A stretch of DNA of 64,000 bases. Origin: Porphyra umbilicalis. Its lineage: Eukaryota; Rhodophyta; Bangiophyceae; Bangiales; Bangiaceae. Position 1 is the first letter of the stretch. Each line of letters opens with the position of its first letter. Of this stretch, positions 8,531-20,025 are shown piece by piece. The position numbers were made by a program, and so were the translations under genes. The stretch spans positions 55,745-119,744 of the forward strand of contig KV919009.1 in assembly GCA_002049455.2 (NCBI GenBank). The letters are read 5' to 3'. Under the pieces are notes generated by a model. It ran no database searches and was not told the origin of the DNA. It saw only the letters and a list, made by a program, of their open reading frames with translations.

Positions 8531-10661
8531 TCAGCCCGGCACGGGGCCCACTCGGATGCCCTCCTCCTCGTCGTCCTCTTCATCCTCCTCCTCCTCCTCC
8601 GCCTCGTCGTCATCCCCCTGCAACGGGCGGTCCGCTGCTGCACCGGCCGCCGCTAACGCGTCGTCCCACACATCTTCGCCGCCCAGATTGCTCGTGGCCA
8701 ACACCGCAGTCGCCACCGCATGCTCGCCAATCCACTTCTTCACCCACCGTGCAATGAGCTGCAACAGGTTCTTGTTAGAGTGCGTCACGCGGCGCGATAC
8801 CAACTGCTCCGCAACCTCCGCGGGGGAGACGGGACCACAGGTGACGCTGAGCCCCAGCAGCAAGTTCTCCTGCGCCGCACTGATCATCTCCTCCTCCATC
8901 GACTGGAAGGCCCCAGCGTGCTCAGCCAGCGCGCCCTTGAACACGGTCTGCGCCAGCTGCCGCGCGGTCAGCCGGCTCACCGCCGCAGACTCGAACACAA
9001 CCGCCGTGTCGAACTGCGCGCGCGTGCCCTCCTTCCACGTCAGGTGGAATGGAACCACAGGTAGCGCAGGTCCTCCCCCCCCCGAGCCGGCGTTGAAAGC
9101 GGGCGCGGTCCCAGCGCAGACGACGGCTGCCCCACCTCCCCCCCCCCCCCACGCGCAGGAGTCTGCAGCGGCGGCACACCGGTCGTTGCCAACCGGACAA
9201 TACCGTCGGCTGCGTGGAGAGCGTTGCGCTCCATGAGGCTGCGGTGCTCGCGCCGCATCTGCGCAACGGAGAGCGCTGGTTGGTTCGGTCGCCCACCGGT
9301 GGTCGTTGCATCTGTGACAAGCGACGCGGTCGAGGGCGTCGACCCCCTGACACCTTGCATCGGGTCGCCCCCACCAGACGTTCCACCCCCCCTCCCCGCC
9401 CCCGCGCTGTCCGTTCCTGAGGACGATGAACGGCGCCGTCGTCCCGCCGGCGACAGCAGCGATCCCCGCCCCCGCACTCGACGAGCGCCGGCACCGGGTT
9501 CCGCCTCCCGCGACCGCGCGGGGCTCGATCCACTGGGTGACGCGCCAACGAGATATATCTCGTCGTCGTCTACCGCCGCCGCGCCCCCTCCTTCGCCGCC
9601 GCCACTGCTTGCGCCAGCCACCGCGCCGCCACCGCTGCCGTCGCTTTGCGGTACTGGAGGGGGTTCTTGCCCAACGCCACGCCCAGAGCACCCGGCCCCG
9701 CCGGCACGCCCACCGCGAGGTGCGCCTTGAGCTCTGCCGCGACACCTTCCTGTTGGCGCACAGGCCCTGCCACCGGCGCCCGCCGCCGCCCCGGCCACAC
9801 CGCGGCCACCTCCCGCGGCCGCAGCGCCCGCCGCCGCGCCGGTGCCGCCGCCGCCGCCTCCCGCTGCCGCCGCAGCCCCACGGACGCCACCACGTCCCTC
9901 TTCCTGCCCCCCCCCCCCCTCCCACCGCGCCCGCCACGCCCGCCGCGTCCGCCACGCCCGCCGCGTCCGCCACGCCCGCCGCGCCCGCCGCGCCCTGCAG
10001 CAGCGGCTCCCCGCCCACCACCACGACCACCTCTTGCTGCCGCCGCCCCAGCTACGGCACCCACAAGCGCCGCCCCGACGGCCGTCTGGTTCGGGTCCGC
10101 GAGAGCGCCGACCGTGCCGTCGAAAACGGCCCGGTTGTCAGCGTGGTTTGTGGCAGCCACAATGCCCTCGTCTGACATCAGGTCGGCCGCGCCGATGGGA
10201 TCGAGACCGGCGTCGTGGAGGTTCGCGACCAGCTCGGCCGCCGCCGCCGCGGTCTGCTGCGTATCCGACAACTCCTTCCAGCACGCCACATAATGCGCAC
10301 GCAGCCACTCGGCGACGATCGTGTCGGTCACAGCGCTGCACACAAAGTCAGAACGAGACAGCGGTGGCGCCAAACGGCGGCGCGTCACGTTGCCGGTCTT
10401 AGGGTCCATCTGGAACCGGTCCGGAGACAGGACCATCGTGTCAACCCGGTGACCAACGCGGTTGCACTTCGAGCACTTGGCCGTGCAACAGCACGCCAAA
10501 GCGAAGCACGCGCCATCTTTGGCGAAGGGGTGCTCCGCCGCCAGCTTGTGCCGGCACGGCGGCGACTTCATACCACACGTCCGCTGCGTGTGGGCCCCGG
10601 TGCGGGGGAGGCCACTCCCGTCATCGCCCAACTCGAAGCCACAAAGCAAGCATTTGCCCAT
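8531..10661 (-). CDS. Unidentified Cys-rich / RGG / acidic-tail protein, frame changes at homopolymers
   Basis: Start chosen at ATG 10661 because it directly precedes a cysteine/histidine-rich module (CLLCGFELGDD, RTCGMKSPPCRHK, ACCCTAKCSKCNRVGH), probably zinc-binding. It is followed by a helical region ending near DGTVGALADPNQTAVGAALV, then an RGG/GRG-repeat tract encoded by 9928-10010. The frame then changes at a 13-C run near 9907-9919 and again near other C runs around 9075 and 9140. The segments reconnect into Ser-rich sequence (DDDEIYLVG), a C-terminal domain (WKEGTRAQFDTAVVFESAAV ... SNKNLLQLIARWVKKWIG) and an acidic tail (DDDEAEEEEEDEEDDEEEG), with the stop at 8531. RGG plus zinc modules suggest nucleic-acid binding, but no family is recognised. 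A transposon-accessory role is possible. Frame changes may be assembly length errors. Confidence 0.5.
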
Positions 10662-13149
10662 GGCTCCAAAACGATGCCCTTCCCGACTCTCCCTCCCCCG
10701 CCCCACCGCGCGTCCCGCGACCCTCCCCTGCCTCGTCGCCCGTCCCGCGACCCTCCCCCGCCTCGTCGAAAGCCTCAGTACGAAGCCGCGCACGTCCAAC
10801 AGCACCAAGAAAAGCGCCGGCGCCTGCACCGGCTGCGCGACACCCGTCCTCCCGCGCCGAGGCCCTTGAGAAAAGAGGCCTCACCCGGCACGCGCCCGTC
10901 TGGTCGATAACCACCACTCCGTGCACGTCAGGGTACGACCCCTTGTAAGCGGCGTCGGTCTATGCTGCTGATGCACGGCGTGGAGAAAAGAAAAGGGCCG
11001 ACGCCGAGTGGGAGCGGACGGACGATACGCGGGTGAGCGAAGGCCACACACACGGAGATATGGCAAACGTGTGGCTCGGCGTGGCGGGGGGGGACGAGGT
11101 GCAATCGGATAAGGGGCCCGCGTCGCTGCAGAAGTGCGCTCATGGGAAACTGTCGCCGTGGAGAGGGGAGGGGGGAGGGACGAAGCGCCATGACGGACCT
11201 CATGGCGATCTACGGGCCTCACGAGAGCACGGGCGCCCTGTCGAGAGGCTCGATCCACCGGCAAACACTTGTGGCCCGATCCCTTTCTGCACGAACCTGG
11301 TCAATGGCGCATCCAATCAGAGCATGCCAGGTCCACGCATATCCGATCGTGTGACGGTGGCGGAGCACTGCCGCCGCTGCCGACTTTCTTGTAGCCCTCC
11401 TTTTTTAAGCTTTGCACCCCTGCATTAGCGATTGCACACCGCCGCCTGGAGCACGAAGTGGCGCACGTTTGGTCCGAGGGGGGTGCGGCGGGCCTCGATT
11501 AGAGCAGTGAAATTTGACGAAATCTGACCACCTGCTCTGACACTGCCTGAGGGTGACCCCTAATGAATCGGGTTAAGCATTTGCCACACAGATCCACCCG
11601 GCAGGCGCACGAAGTGGAGCACGTTGTGTCAGATCCTCATCCTGGCCGCTCCACGAATTCAATCGGTCCACCTCACTAAGGCCCCGGACCAAGGACCGCG
11701 CCGCGATCCGCGATCGCCGCTGTGCGCACGCGAGATTCGGCGTCAGACCCTAGCATTCCCCCTCGTGATGCGGCTCTCTGTCAGCAAACGTGTTGTCCGG
11801 TCAAATTGAACGCGCCCCCCTTGGCCCTCCTGGAGGGGGTCAAACGTGCACCGCCGACGGAGGGGGTCCATTTTTTGTGGAAGTGCCATAGGGTTGCTAA
11901 ACGCATCTCGGGGCGCGCTTAAGGGCGCTTTGAGGGCGCGCTTAACAGTGCGATTTCGGTGCGTAAGCGCCACACGCCCCATATGGAAAGGGGCGCTTTT
12001 GGGGCGCAAACTGTTATTTCTGCTCAGCTAAGTATAGACATGACACTGTCAAGTGCCGGTCAAAATTCGACGACCTCCGACAACGAGCAGGCTGCTGACC
12101 CAGCAGCTATGAAATGCTGCTGTCCCAGCCGAAGGGAGCCCTGACGATAGGCTATCAGACGTCCAAAGGAATATTGCCACCAACCTGTGACGACTGCCCT
12201 CGTATGAGTGGCACGCCCACAGATGACGCTCTGAGCGTTGGGGCCACGAATGACTGTCAGTACGAAAGAAAGCGGAGCTGCACAGTACTGCATCGGAAGG
12301 ATGAGGGATCGATCCCCAACCGCTCGGGAATGCAAATAGGGTAGTTTATCGTCGGACCTGGCGTACTCCATCGGCCGTGGAACATAGTTCCAGGCGCAAC
12401 TCTCTCTTACATGATACTTGAGAGAGAAGCAACGGGCACCACTTCTGTACTTCTCTTATTTTAGTGCGTGATTTATACTGAATTTATATGGGCGCTTAAG
12501 ACGCTTCGGGGCGCTTTTCGGTGCGTTTAGGGCGCTTTCGGGCGCTTACTGGGGCTGGATGACATCGCGCCCCCAAAATAGGGGCGCGTTTAGCGACCCT
12601 AGTGAAGCTCCAGGGGCACAGGCAGGATCCTTTTACTGCCTGAATACCCCACGTGTTCCCATGAAAGCCCGCCACCGACGGCCAAACGTTGCATCTTTAC
12701 GGCGCTCATTGGCGGGCGCGCTGGTGAGCGCCCGCCGCTATTGCTGTCTTCCCAATTTTGGCCGATCCCGTCGATGTCAAGAGGGGTGATCAACAGTGTG
12801 AAACAGCGTCTCAGCCATCCACTCAGCCGGATAAAGTCGATTGACCAATGGGCAGTTGGCCCAGACCCCTTCTTGACTTTGACCACATCGGCCAAAATTG
12901 GGAAGACGGCAATATCATAGCGCGATACATGATGTATCGCGTCCAACGGACTCGATCGCTGGCACCACCGCCATAGGACACCGCTGTGCGCGTCACGCGT
13001 TCTGGTCGGCTCGTGGCTGCGGCCACCGTCGGTGTCGCTCTATCCCCCTGGGGGGACAGCAGCTGTTGTCTAACGCGGCCGTCGCGGCCGTGCGGCCGCT
13101 GCTCGGCGTGTTCCTAACTCGCGGACCAGACTCGTACCTGCTAGTTGCG
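10662..13149. other. 2.5-kb region without a recognised gene
   Basis: Composition drops toward neutral from about 11.4 kb. Short ORFs on both strands have no protein-like features. The block GCACGAAGTGG(A/C)GCACGTT occurs at about 11450 and 11608. The 11.9-12.6 kb part holds the GGGCGCTT clusters listed separately. No large-subunit exon of the gamma-glutamyltranspeptidase could be found here. Confidence 0.5.
11905..12605. repeat. Two clusters of GGGCGCTT-type short repeats around an AT-richer core
   Basis: GGGCGCTT/GGCGCGCTTAA/GGGCGCGTTTA words are repeated irregularly every 8-15 bp at 11910-12010 and again at 12487-12595, in the same orientation. They bracket about 470 bp of AT-richer DNA (12010-12485). 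The arrangement could be the subterminal repeats of a non-autonomous transposon. No clean terminal inverted repeat was found. Confidence 0.45.
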
Positions 13150-13796
13150 CGTCGGCCGCCACTCCCGACCGACGGCGGCACGACGCACTTGTCGATTGTC
13201 GACAGCGCCGGCACCGCCATGGCCGTCACGTCGACGATCAACACGGATTTTGGGTCGGCCGTCGTGTCGCCGACGAGCGGCATCCTCCTCAACAATGAAA
13301 TGTCCGACTATACGCTCGCCACCGACGGCGCGCCCGTCGGCGTCAATGGCGTGGAATCGGGCAAGTGCCCGCTCTCCTCTATGTCCCCGTCGGTCCTCCT
13401 CGGCCCGGGCGGCGCGGTCGTCGCGACGGTGGGCGGCTCTGGGGGCCCCCGCATCATCACAGCGGTCTCGCAGGTGCTCCTGCGCGCCATTCTCGGCGGG
13501 GAGGCGCGGCCGGCCGCCGTCACCGCGCCGCGGGTGCTCCACCAGCGCGTGCCGGCGGTGGCGGACCTCGAGGGAATTGTCGGTGACATCGGCTACGCGT
13601 GCGCGCCCGCCCTGATCCTGTGTTTGGGGCGGTGCCGCCCCGGGCGTGACAGGTCGTGTGCGACCTGCTGCTCAGCCGGGGGCACATGGTCCGCACGGGG
13701 CCGGTCGCGCAGGTGCAGGCGATCGTGGTGGGTGAGGGGAGACACCTTGTTGCCGCATCGGACCCGCGCAAGGAGGGGGGGGCGGCGGCGTATTGA
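13150..13796 (+). pseudogene. Gamma-glutamyltranspeptidase small-subunit fragment
   Basis: The frame from about 13150 matches the mature small (catalytic) subunit of GGT. It begins at the catalytic threonine motif GGTTHLSIVDSAGTAMAVTS and continues INTDFGSAVVSPTSGILLNN, EMSDY, GKCPLSSMSPSVLLG and VGGSGGPRIITAV. After about 13615 the match resumes in another frame (GHMVRTGPVAQVQAIVVG ... ASDPRKEGGAAAY), ending at TGA 13794-13796, where GGTs normally end. The frame change could be a short intron: GT at about 13620 and AG at about 13675 would give 56 nt and restore frame. The family hydrolyses glutathione at the cell surface or in vacuoles after autocleavage at that Thr. The roughly 350-residue large subunit is missing upstream, so this is either a truncated copy or has very distant 5' exons. 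Confidence 0.72.
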
Positions 13797-15480
13797 GGCG
13801 CGGGCGGTTTCCTCAGACTCTGGTGGCGGGGAGGCGTGGCCTGGTCCCGAAGATCAACACTGTTCTTGTCTTTTGTTACGAGGGTTGCCCAACTGGTTTA
13901 TCGTAATTGATTAAAACTGGTTTACACTGGGTAAAAATCATACATCTCTTGTGAACTGGTTTTGGATGCGAAGTATCGGTCAAACCGGCTATTCCAAGTA
14001 CGAGAGAGTTGCTGTCATGTGACCGGAATTTCCAGCGTTCCTTGTCTTCAAGTGCGGGACACGACCCCAATTAATTACCTGTGCACGACCTGAACCAACG
14101 ACTGGTGTCTTCGTCTCTCACACATCGCACACGAGTCGTGTAACTACATACCGCACGCGAGTCGTGTAACCAGAGGTATAACCAGAGGTATAGCCACACC
14201 GCACACAAGACGTGCAACCACACCGCACACAAGTCGTGCAATCACACCACACACGCCTGCACAGGAAAGGGACGGCCACGTACGCAACACGCAACCATGC
14301 GGGAAGAGTGAAGGTGCATGCACCTAGCAGCCTCAAGTACATCTGAGGAAAAAAAGCAACGATAAGGACCATTGCACACGCTAAAAACACATGATGCACA
14401 AAGAAGCATAAGAGAAGGGAACGCCGCGCAGAGGAGACAGATGCTCGTGTCAGACGCGCTGCACACAGACAACATCATACATACTGGCAGTTCGACAGAT
14501 GTCCACAATATCACCTACAGACCAATCATTCACAGATACACACCAGCATCTCCCCATATAGTCGACATGACGACGGGGGAAGATGTCACTACCCAAAGCG
14601 GTGCAGTAGACGGATTCCCGGGACAAGTCCAAGGCCAGCGTTGGTGCAGCACATGGCACCAAGGCGCCAACCGACGGCAGAGCGTTCGGCGGGTGGGCAA
14701 GGAGGGAGTTAGAACTGCAACGGGCTCGTAAGGTGTGGCACTAAGAGCGACAGAGACAACGGAAAATGAATAAAGAGGGCGCAAGCGCAGCGAACAGCCT
14801 CGGCGCGTGCCACCTCAGAAAGATGGTCCGAAGGAATTTTTAAAACTAAGCATATCATACAAAAGCAACGATGCAAACGATCCCCTCCAGGAGCGCCACC
14901 TTGCCTTACAAACACAGCGCATCTCGGCCCTATTGGCTCGCCGCAACCCGCACTCTTTCGCTCTGCCGCACGTGTCGGCTGCGGCCGCGCCGCCAGCCAC
15001 GCCGGGCGGCGGCGTCGCCACCCGCCCCATCTCCTGGTGCCGACCTCCCCCCCTGCGACACCCCCCCACTTCCCGCGACGCAGAGGCCGCGCGGATGGCA
15101 ACAGGAAATAACGGCGGGCGGCGAGGAAGGCGACGCGGGGGCTCCCCACCGCCCGCAGCTTGCTCGTCAGCAACAGTACATGGCACAGCGGCTCGCTCAC
15201 CCGCTTGCGCGCCCGCGAGGGAGGCGCGGCCGATCCGACCATCGGGCCCCAACGGGCGAAATGCGCTGATGACAACTGCCACGCGCGGGAACCCCCCTCC
15301 CCCCACCCCCTTCTCAAGTCTGCTTACCCCGCACCCCGCCACGCCACGCTTCCCCGCCCCGCCGCTCTCCCCCCCCCGACCGCCAGCGGTGCGCCGCCTC
15401 CCGCCCGCGCCTCGACAGCACCGTCAACGGCGAAAGACCGCCGTAGACCTGCCGTCCGCAGTCGGCCACGGCGGCGGCCA
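13797..15480. other. Intergenic, low-complexity patches
   Basis: No gene recognised. AT-neutral until about 14.9 kb, then GC-rich. ORFs 14807-15487 (+) and 14815-15317 (-) overlap each other and are Arg/Pro-rich, typical of non-coding GC-rich DNA. Confidence 0.45.
14120..14252. repeat. Degenerate 24-26-bp tandem repeat
   Basis: About five imperfect units of the form GCACACAAGTCGTGCAACCA. Each contains a short GTCGTG or CACGAG core, plus a 12-bp duplication (AGAGGTATA) inside the array. Confidence 0.7.
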
Positions 15481-15855
15481 ATGCTAGCGACGGCCGCGCG
15501 CGGGCGCCACCCGCTCTGGGTGCTTGCGGCGGCCGCACCCGCGCCAGCGGTGGCCGCCGCGCCCATCCCTGCGCCGACTGCGGTAAGCTTCCCGCCCGTG
15601 TCCGCACCCCCGCGGTCGCGGCCGCCGCACGTGGCGCCCCGCAGCGTGGCGCCAGTCGACGACGCTGCGTCGGCGGCGGCGGTGGCGCCAGCATTGTGCG
15701 TCGCCCGCCTCCACGCGGTGGCCGTCCGTCGGCCGCCTCGCAGTGGCGGGGGCACCCGCGCGGCGGCCGCATCGGCTGGAGGTGTCGTCAGGCCGCGCCT
15801 GGCAATTGCAGCCGCGGCGGGGATGGCGAGTGGCTTGCCATTCATGGCAGCATGA
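15481..15855 (+). CDS. Small Ala/Pro-rich hypothetical ORF
   Basis: ATG at 15481 opens a 124-codon frame (start MLATAARGRHPLWVLAAAAP) ending TGA 15853-15855. The Ala/Pro/Val-rich composition and hydrophobic N-terminus would fit a targeting or signal sequence without a mature protein. No family is recognised. The opposite strand is also open, so coding is uncertain. Confidence 0.22.
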   Translation: MLATAARGRHPLWVLAAAAPAPAVAAAPIPAPTAVSFPPVSAPPRSRPPHVAPRSVAPVDDAASAAAVAPALCVARLHAVAVRRPPRSGGGTRAAAASAGGVVRPRLAIAAAAGMASGLPFMAA

Positions 15856-15957
15856 TGCTGCACTCCTCTACGCACGCGAGCAGCTCTTGCATGAGCCATC
15901 ATCACATACTGGGAAATACAACGAAAAGCAAAATGAGCTTATCACAGATTGGTAGCA

Positions 15958-16495
15958 GAGTTCACAGTAACACCCCAAGTAACACCCCGGAAACACGCCC
16001 AGTAACACGCCCAGTAACACGCCCAGTAACAGCCCAGTAACATCCCCAGTAACGACCCCAGTAACATCCCGGAAACACCCCGGTCACACCACCAGTAACA
16101 GCCCGGTAACAGCCCAGTAACAGCCCGGTAACACCCCGAGTAACACACCGAGTATCACACCGAGTAGCACCCCGGTGACACCCCGGTAACACATCCAGTA
16201 TCACCCCGGTAACACTCCGGTAACACTCTTAGTAACACCCCGGTAACACCCCGGTAACCCCCCCAGTAACACCCCGAGTAACACACCGAGTAACACCCCG
16301 GTCAAACCCCCAGTAACATCCCGGTAACAGCCCGGTAACAGCCCTGTAACAGCCTGGTACACCCCCAGAATCACCCCGGTAACACCCCGATAACACGCCC
16401 AGTAACACCCTCAGTAACACCCCGGTAACACCCCGAGTAACACCCTCAGTAACAGCCTGGTATCACCCCCAGTAACAGCCCGGGAACACTCTGCA
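15958..16495. repeat. 11-12-bp minisatellite (AGTAACACCCCGG type)
   Basis: About 45 irregular units of CCCAGTAACA / CCCCGGTAACA alternating in 11- and 12-bp registers. It is strand-asymmetric (C/A-rich plus strand). The mixed unit length keeps frames open by chance. It does not match any telomere repeat I know. Confidence 0.88.
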
Positions 16496-17552
16496 GGCGC
16501 GAGGCCACCGTCGCCCCCGAGCCTGGCGAGTGTGTCATGTCGGTGCGCGATGCTCCCGTCCACGGCGCACGCACAAGCCGGCCAAGCCGCGGGGCAGCGC
16601 GCGCCGTGTACCCCAACGCCGCCGCCGCCGCCCGGGGACGAAGCATGGCAATCAAGAGACAGCACCCAAGTCCGGCAGCAGCCGTGCGAGCAGCCACGTG
16701 CATCACACCCGCGCCCAGTGTCAGTGTCATGTCAGTAACCACAACGGATCCCGGCACTTAGGGGGTGTCGGCAAACAGTACAGCAGATGCAGTCATCTCT
16801 GCAAGCTACCACCACCGGTGGAGGACCGCCCCGCCTGCACCCCCCACTCCGGTCGTCGATTCGGCCACGCGGAAGACCGGTCGATTGCCCTCCCCCCTCT
16901 CCCCGCCCCCCACAAGAGGCACATACAATCTTGCGGTTGTACGGTTGCGTCAAGAACTTGCCGCACCCCTCTGCTGGACACGGGTACCGCGCCGTCACTC
17001 CCTCTGAGGTGCACCGCCGTGCCGGCGACGAGCTTCGCTCCCGACCCAACAAGCCATCCGTCCACGCCGCCGCCCCCATCGATGGCGCAACAAAAAGGGG
17101 TGGGGGGCGCCATGAACTGCCCGAGCGCAAGGGAGAGGTACAGGCCACCGACAATGCTCAGATTTCATATCTATTCGCCGCCACCACCGGCAGCCCGCCG
17201 TGTACCGACGCCCCCCTCCCCCCCACCACCTCCGCCAGCCCCCCCCCCCCCCACCACGACCGCCACCGCCGGCGACCACAACCACCGCCAGCCCCCCCCC
17301 CCCCTCGCCACAACCGCCACCGCCAGTGATCGCGACCATCGCCAACCCCTTCCGCCCCCCACCACCACCGCCACCGCCGGCGACCACCGCCAGCACCCCC
17401 CCCCCACCACCACCACCGCCACCGCCCGCCACCACCACCGCCCGCCGCCCGGCTCCGCCCCGCCCGTCACCGCCCCACCTGCCGCCTGCCCGCCGCCCAC
17501 CACCGCCCGCGACCGCCTTCCGTCACAGCCACCGCCCCCGCCCGCCACCGCC
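16496..17552. other. GC-rich region, no certain gene
   Basis: The minus strand at 16732-17154 contains a cysteine pattern (CPAEGCGKFL ... IVCASCGG ... CCTVCRHP) resembling a zinc ribbon, but the frame has no ATG and no further support. Pro-rich C runs follow from 17190. Confidence 0.35.
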
Positions 17553-18071
17553 ATGTCGCAACCGCCGTCGCCGCTGCCGCCCCCGCCCCCACCGCCGTCG
17601 CCGCCCCCGCGACCGCCGCCACCGCCGCCGCCATCGCCGCCGCCGCCGCCGCCCGAGCCCGTCGCACAAACGTTGGCAGCGGCGAGGCTGGCGCGGCGAC
17701 GTGCGAAAGGCCGGGCGCGGGCCCAGAAGGCCCGCGCCCGGACCAAGGAGAACCCGGGGTGGGCCAAGGACCCCGCCAAGGTCATGGCGCGGGCCGCCAG
17801 CCACCGCAACAGGCGGCGGTCCGCCTCGTCGCCGGGGAGCTTCCCCCAACCGACGACCCGGCGGCGATCGGCGACGGCCACCGCGACAACGCCGCCGCCC
17901 ACGCCCCGGGCGGCGGGGCCGCCGCCCGGGGCGTGGGCGGCGGGGCCGCCACCCTGGGCGTGGGAGACGGGGCCGCCGCCCTGGGCGTGGTCAGCGGGGC
18001 CGCCGGCCGGGGCGTGGGCGGCGTGGCCGCCACCCGGGACACAATCATCCCAAGAAGCGCTCAATCTTTGA
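17553..18071 (+). CDS. Pro-rich protein with basic helical segment and AGPPPGAW repeats
   Basis: ATG 17553 begins a 172-residue frame. It opens with an almost pure Pro/Ser tract (residues 1-34) and a highly basic helical stretch (ARRRAKGRARAQKARARTKE, NPGWAKDPAKVMARAASHRN; residues 40-86). Near the C-terminus are four to five copies of a roughly 9-residue repeat (AGPPPGAWA, AGPPPWAWE). The basic segment would suit nucleic-acid binding. No family is recognised. The upstream in-frame extension to 16530 is poorly protein-like, so this ATG is preferred. The opposite strand gives a Gly-rich ORF that is probably its shadow. Confidence 0.33.
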   Translation: MSQPPSPLPPPPPPPSPPPRPPPPPPPSPPPPPPEPVAQTLAAARLARRRAKGRARAQKARARTKENPGWAKDPAKVMARAASHRNRRRSASSPGSFPQPTTRRRSATATATTPPPTPRAAGPPPGAWAAGPPPWAWETGPPPWAWSAGPPAGAWAAWPPPGTQSSQEALNL

Positions 18072-18189
18072 AAGTCATCATACAGGTGAGGGTGCACACA
18101 AGCGATTTTGGCCATTGTGACCAATACAGCCAATTACTCGGCTGAACAGGGGGGGGAGGAGTGTATTACGAGGTTCCGCAGGGACTGCA

Positions 18190-18245
18190 CAGTGCACCTC
18201 GTTGCTGGATCCACCACGAGCCCGATTCTGACTCAAATTGCTCGT
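18190..18245 (-). repeat. 56-bp dispersed repeat, copy 1 (inverted relative to copies 2 and 3)
   Basis: The reverse complement of this interval matches 19970-20025 and 46893-46948. The core GGCTCGTGGTGGATCCAGCA followed by ACGAGGTGCACTG is invariant, with a few substitutions in the first 20 bp. Similarity stops sharply at both edges. Copies 1 and 2 form an inverted pair 1.8 kb apart. Confidence 0.88.
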
Positions 18246-19969
18246 TTAGAACTTGCACGACCCCTCGTAATCGCCTCTGTGGAGCGTCTTTCTCGTGCAA
18301 AACATGTTTTCACTTGCATACTTTTGCAGTCGAGCATTTTACACCGACTTTTTGGATGCATCAGAAGCGTCTCTGGAAGCGCCTCCTATGGTGTACAGGG
18401 CCATAGTGTGAATGCCCGTATGCGAACGTATGTAAATGCACAACATGCGCGTGCGAGGTCTTCGTTTCTCTCAACGAGGTGTTTCTGCGATTTTTGCACG
18501 CTTGCATTAGGACACCCTTGTCGAGGCGCGTATATTAAGTCGATCACGGGTGTCGAGGTGCTGCACGAGTACCGGGTTTTCAAACTTAGCTCCCCCTTCT
18601 CTGCGACTTGACGGTATTTATTACCAGCCACCGGAGCGGCAACTGTCCCTCCGTGAGCGGCGCAAGGGAATGGTCTCGGTATTGTGAACCCACTTCCCAC
18701 CAAGTTCTGTGACAATTGCCAAAGAGCTGTGCATCCCGTGCGCAGAAAGCGGGTTCCGACGCCCCCCACCGCGGGGGTTGCGGGGCTTGTGGCACGACAT
18801 CCGCGTCGCTCTGCCGACTCTGTGCCGGTTGCCCACTGCTGTTGCCATACTCCACCTTTGTTACCGTGCTTCCCCGCCGCCGGCCTGTGCTTGCGCCAGT
18901 GGCGGCTACGGCAGCGGCGGCTACCTCCCGCTGCGACAGCCACCGCCGCTGCGGCGACCAAGCCGCCCGCGTGGCGGCCGCACCCCCGCCACCTATGCCA
19001 ACGCCCCCCCCCCCCCCCTCCCCGCTGGCACTGCCCCGCCCCACCACGTGCTCCGCCGGCCCTTGCGCTGGCTGACCTCCCCGATGGCCCCCATCGTCGC
19101 CCCACCGTACCAACATGGCCACCATCGCCGTGGCTGCCTGCCTCTGGTGGTGGCTGCAGCGGCTCCCTTAGGGCGACATTGAGGTCCCGCCGCCGCCGTC
19201 GCACGTCGCCACCACCGCCGTCGCCGGCACTGGTGCGGTGGCAGTCGCTGCCACAGCCAGCAACCTCCCCCTTGCCACCACGGGGGCCAACTCGCCACGT
19301 CTCCCGGTGCTCACCCACGCGGCACGCCCCTACAGCTGTGTCGTGTACTTCTGGACCGCGCCCACCTCAGCACTCAAGGCGCTCGACGCTTGCTGCGGAC
19401 CCTTTGGCACTGGGGGGAGGGGGGGGGGGGGTGGGACGCTCGTCCAGATTAGTCAGGGATCCATGTGCGGGGTGTGGGGCGGATGGGGGGGGGGTGGGGG
19501 TTGGACGCTGGGTTAGCCGATAAAGGGCAAAGGGTTCAAGAAAGAAGGGATGCATGCTTTACGCTGTACGACCAGGGGTGCTTGCTTGCTACCGCAGGGG
19601 CAGGTGGCCGCGAGAGGGTGTCGGCTGCGGCGGCGGCCAGAGCGGGTAACACCGGGAGAGAGGCGTCAGGCTGCTAAAAATGTCTGCTCTCTTCCCACCC
19701 ACCGCCCTAGAGTGGGCGCAACCTTCCTCTGCTTGTGTGCTGCACGATGGTGTCGTTCTACGTATTTCTTGCCCTACTCGGCACAGATCCGATACTGAGC
19801 ACCGCACCCGTTTAGTGTATCAAGTCGCACTTGTAAGAACTTGAGCGGACTTCACAGAGCTCTCAATCACGCCCTCATCTCGTGCCAGCACGCCACAACG
19901 AGTTCTTTGGACGGGATACGAGCAAACACTCCCAACGTGCGAGCAGGAGCCCGTTTTCAACGAGCGTTT
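18246..19969. other. Region between the inverted 56-bp repeats
   Basis: Left part near-neutral composition, right part (18680-19520) GC-rich with C and G runs. ORFs there (for example from 18684 and 18709 on plus and 18586-19125 on minus) overlap and none looks convincingly protein-like. If the 56-bp copies are termini, this would be the body of a 1.8-kb non-autonomous element. Confidence 0.35.
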
Positions 19970-20025
19970 ACGAGCAATTTGAGCCAGAACCCGGCTCGTG
20001 GTGGATCCAGCAACGAGGTGCACTG
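19970..20025 (+). repeat. 56-bp dispersed repeat, copy 2
   Basis: Begins ACGAGCAATTTGAGCC and ends AACGAGGTGCACTG. Same length and edges as the other two copies. Confidence 0.88.

Noticed and set aside
15958..16495. Interstitial telomere repeats
   Set aside because: The unit (AGTAACACCCCGG type, 11-12 bp, irregular) does not match TTAGGG-like or known algal telomere repeats.
16530..17552. Upstream extension of the Pro-rich ORF to 16530
   Set aside because: The extension is His/Arg/Cys-rich and crosses DNA where the minus strand is equally open; ATG 17553 is more plausible.
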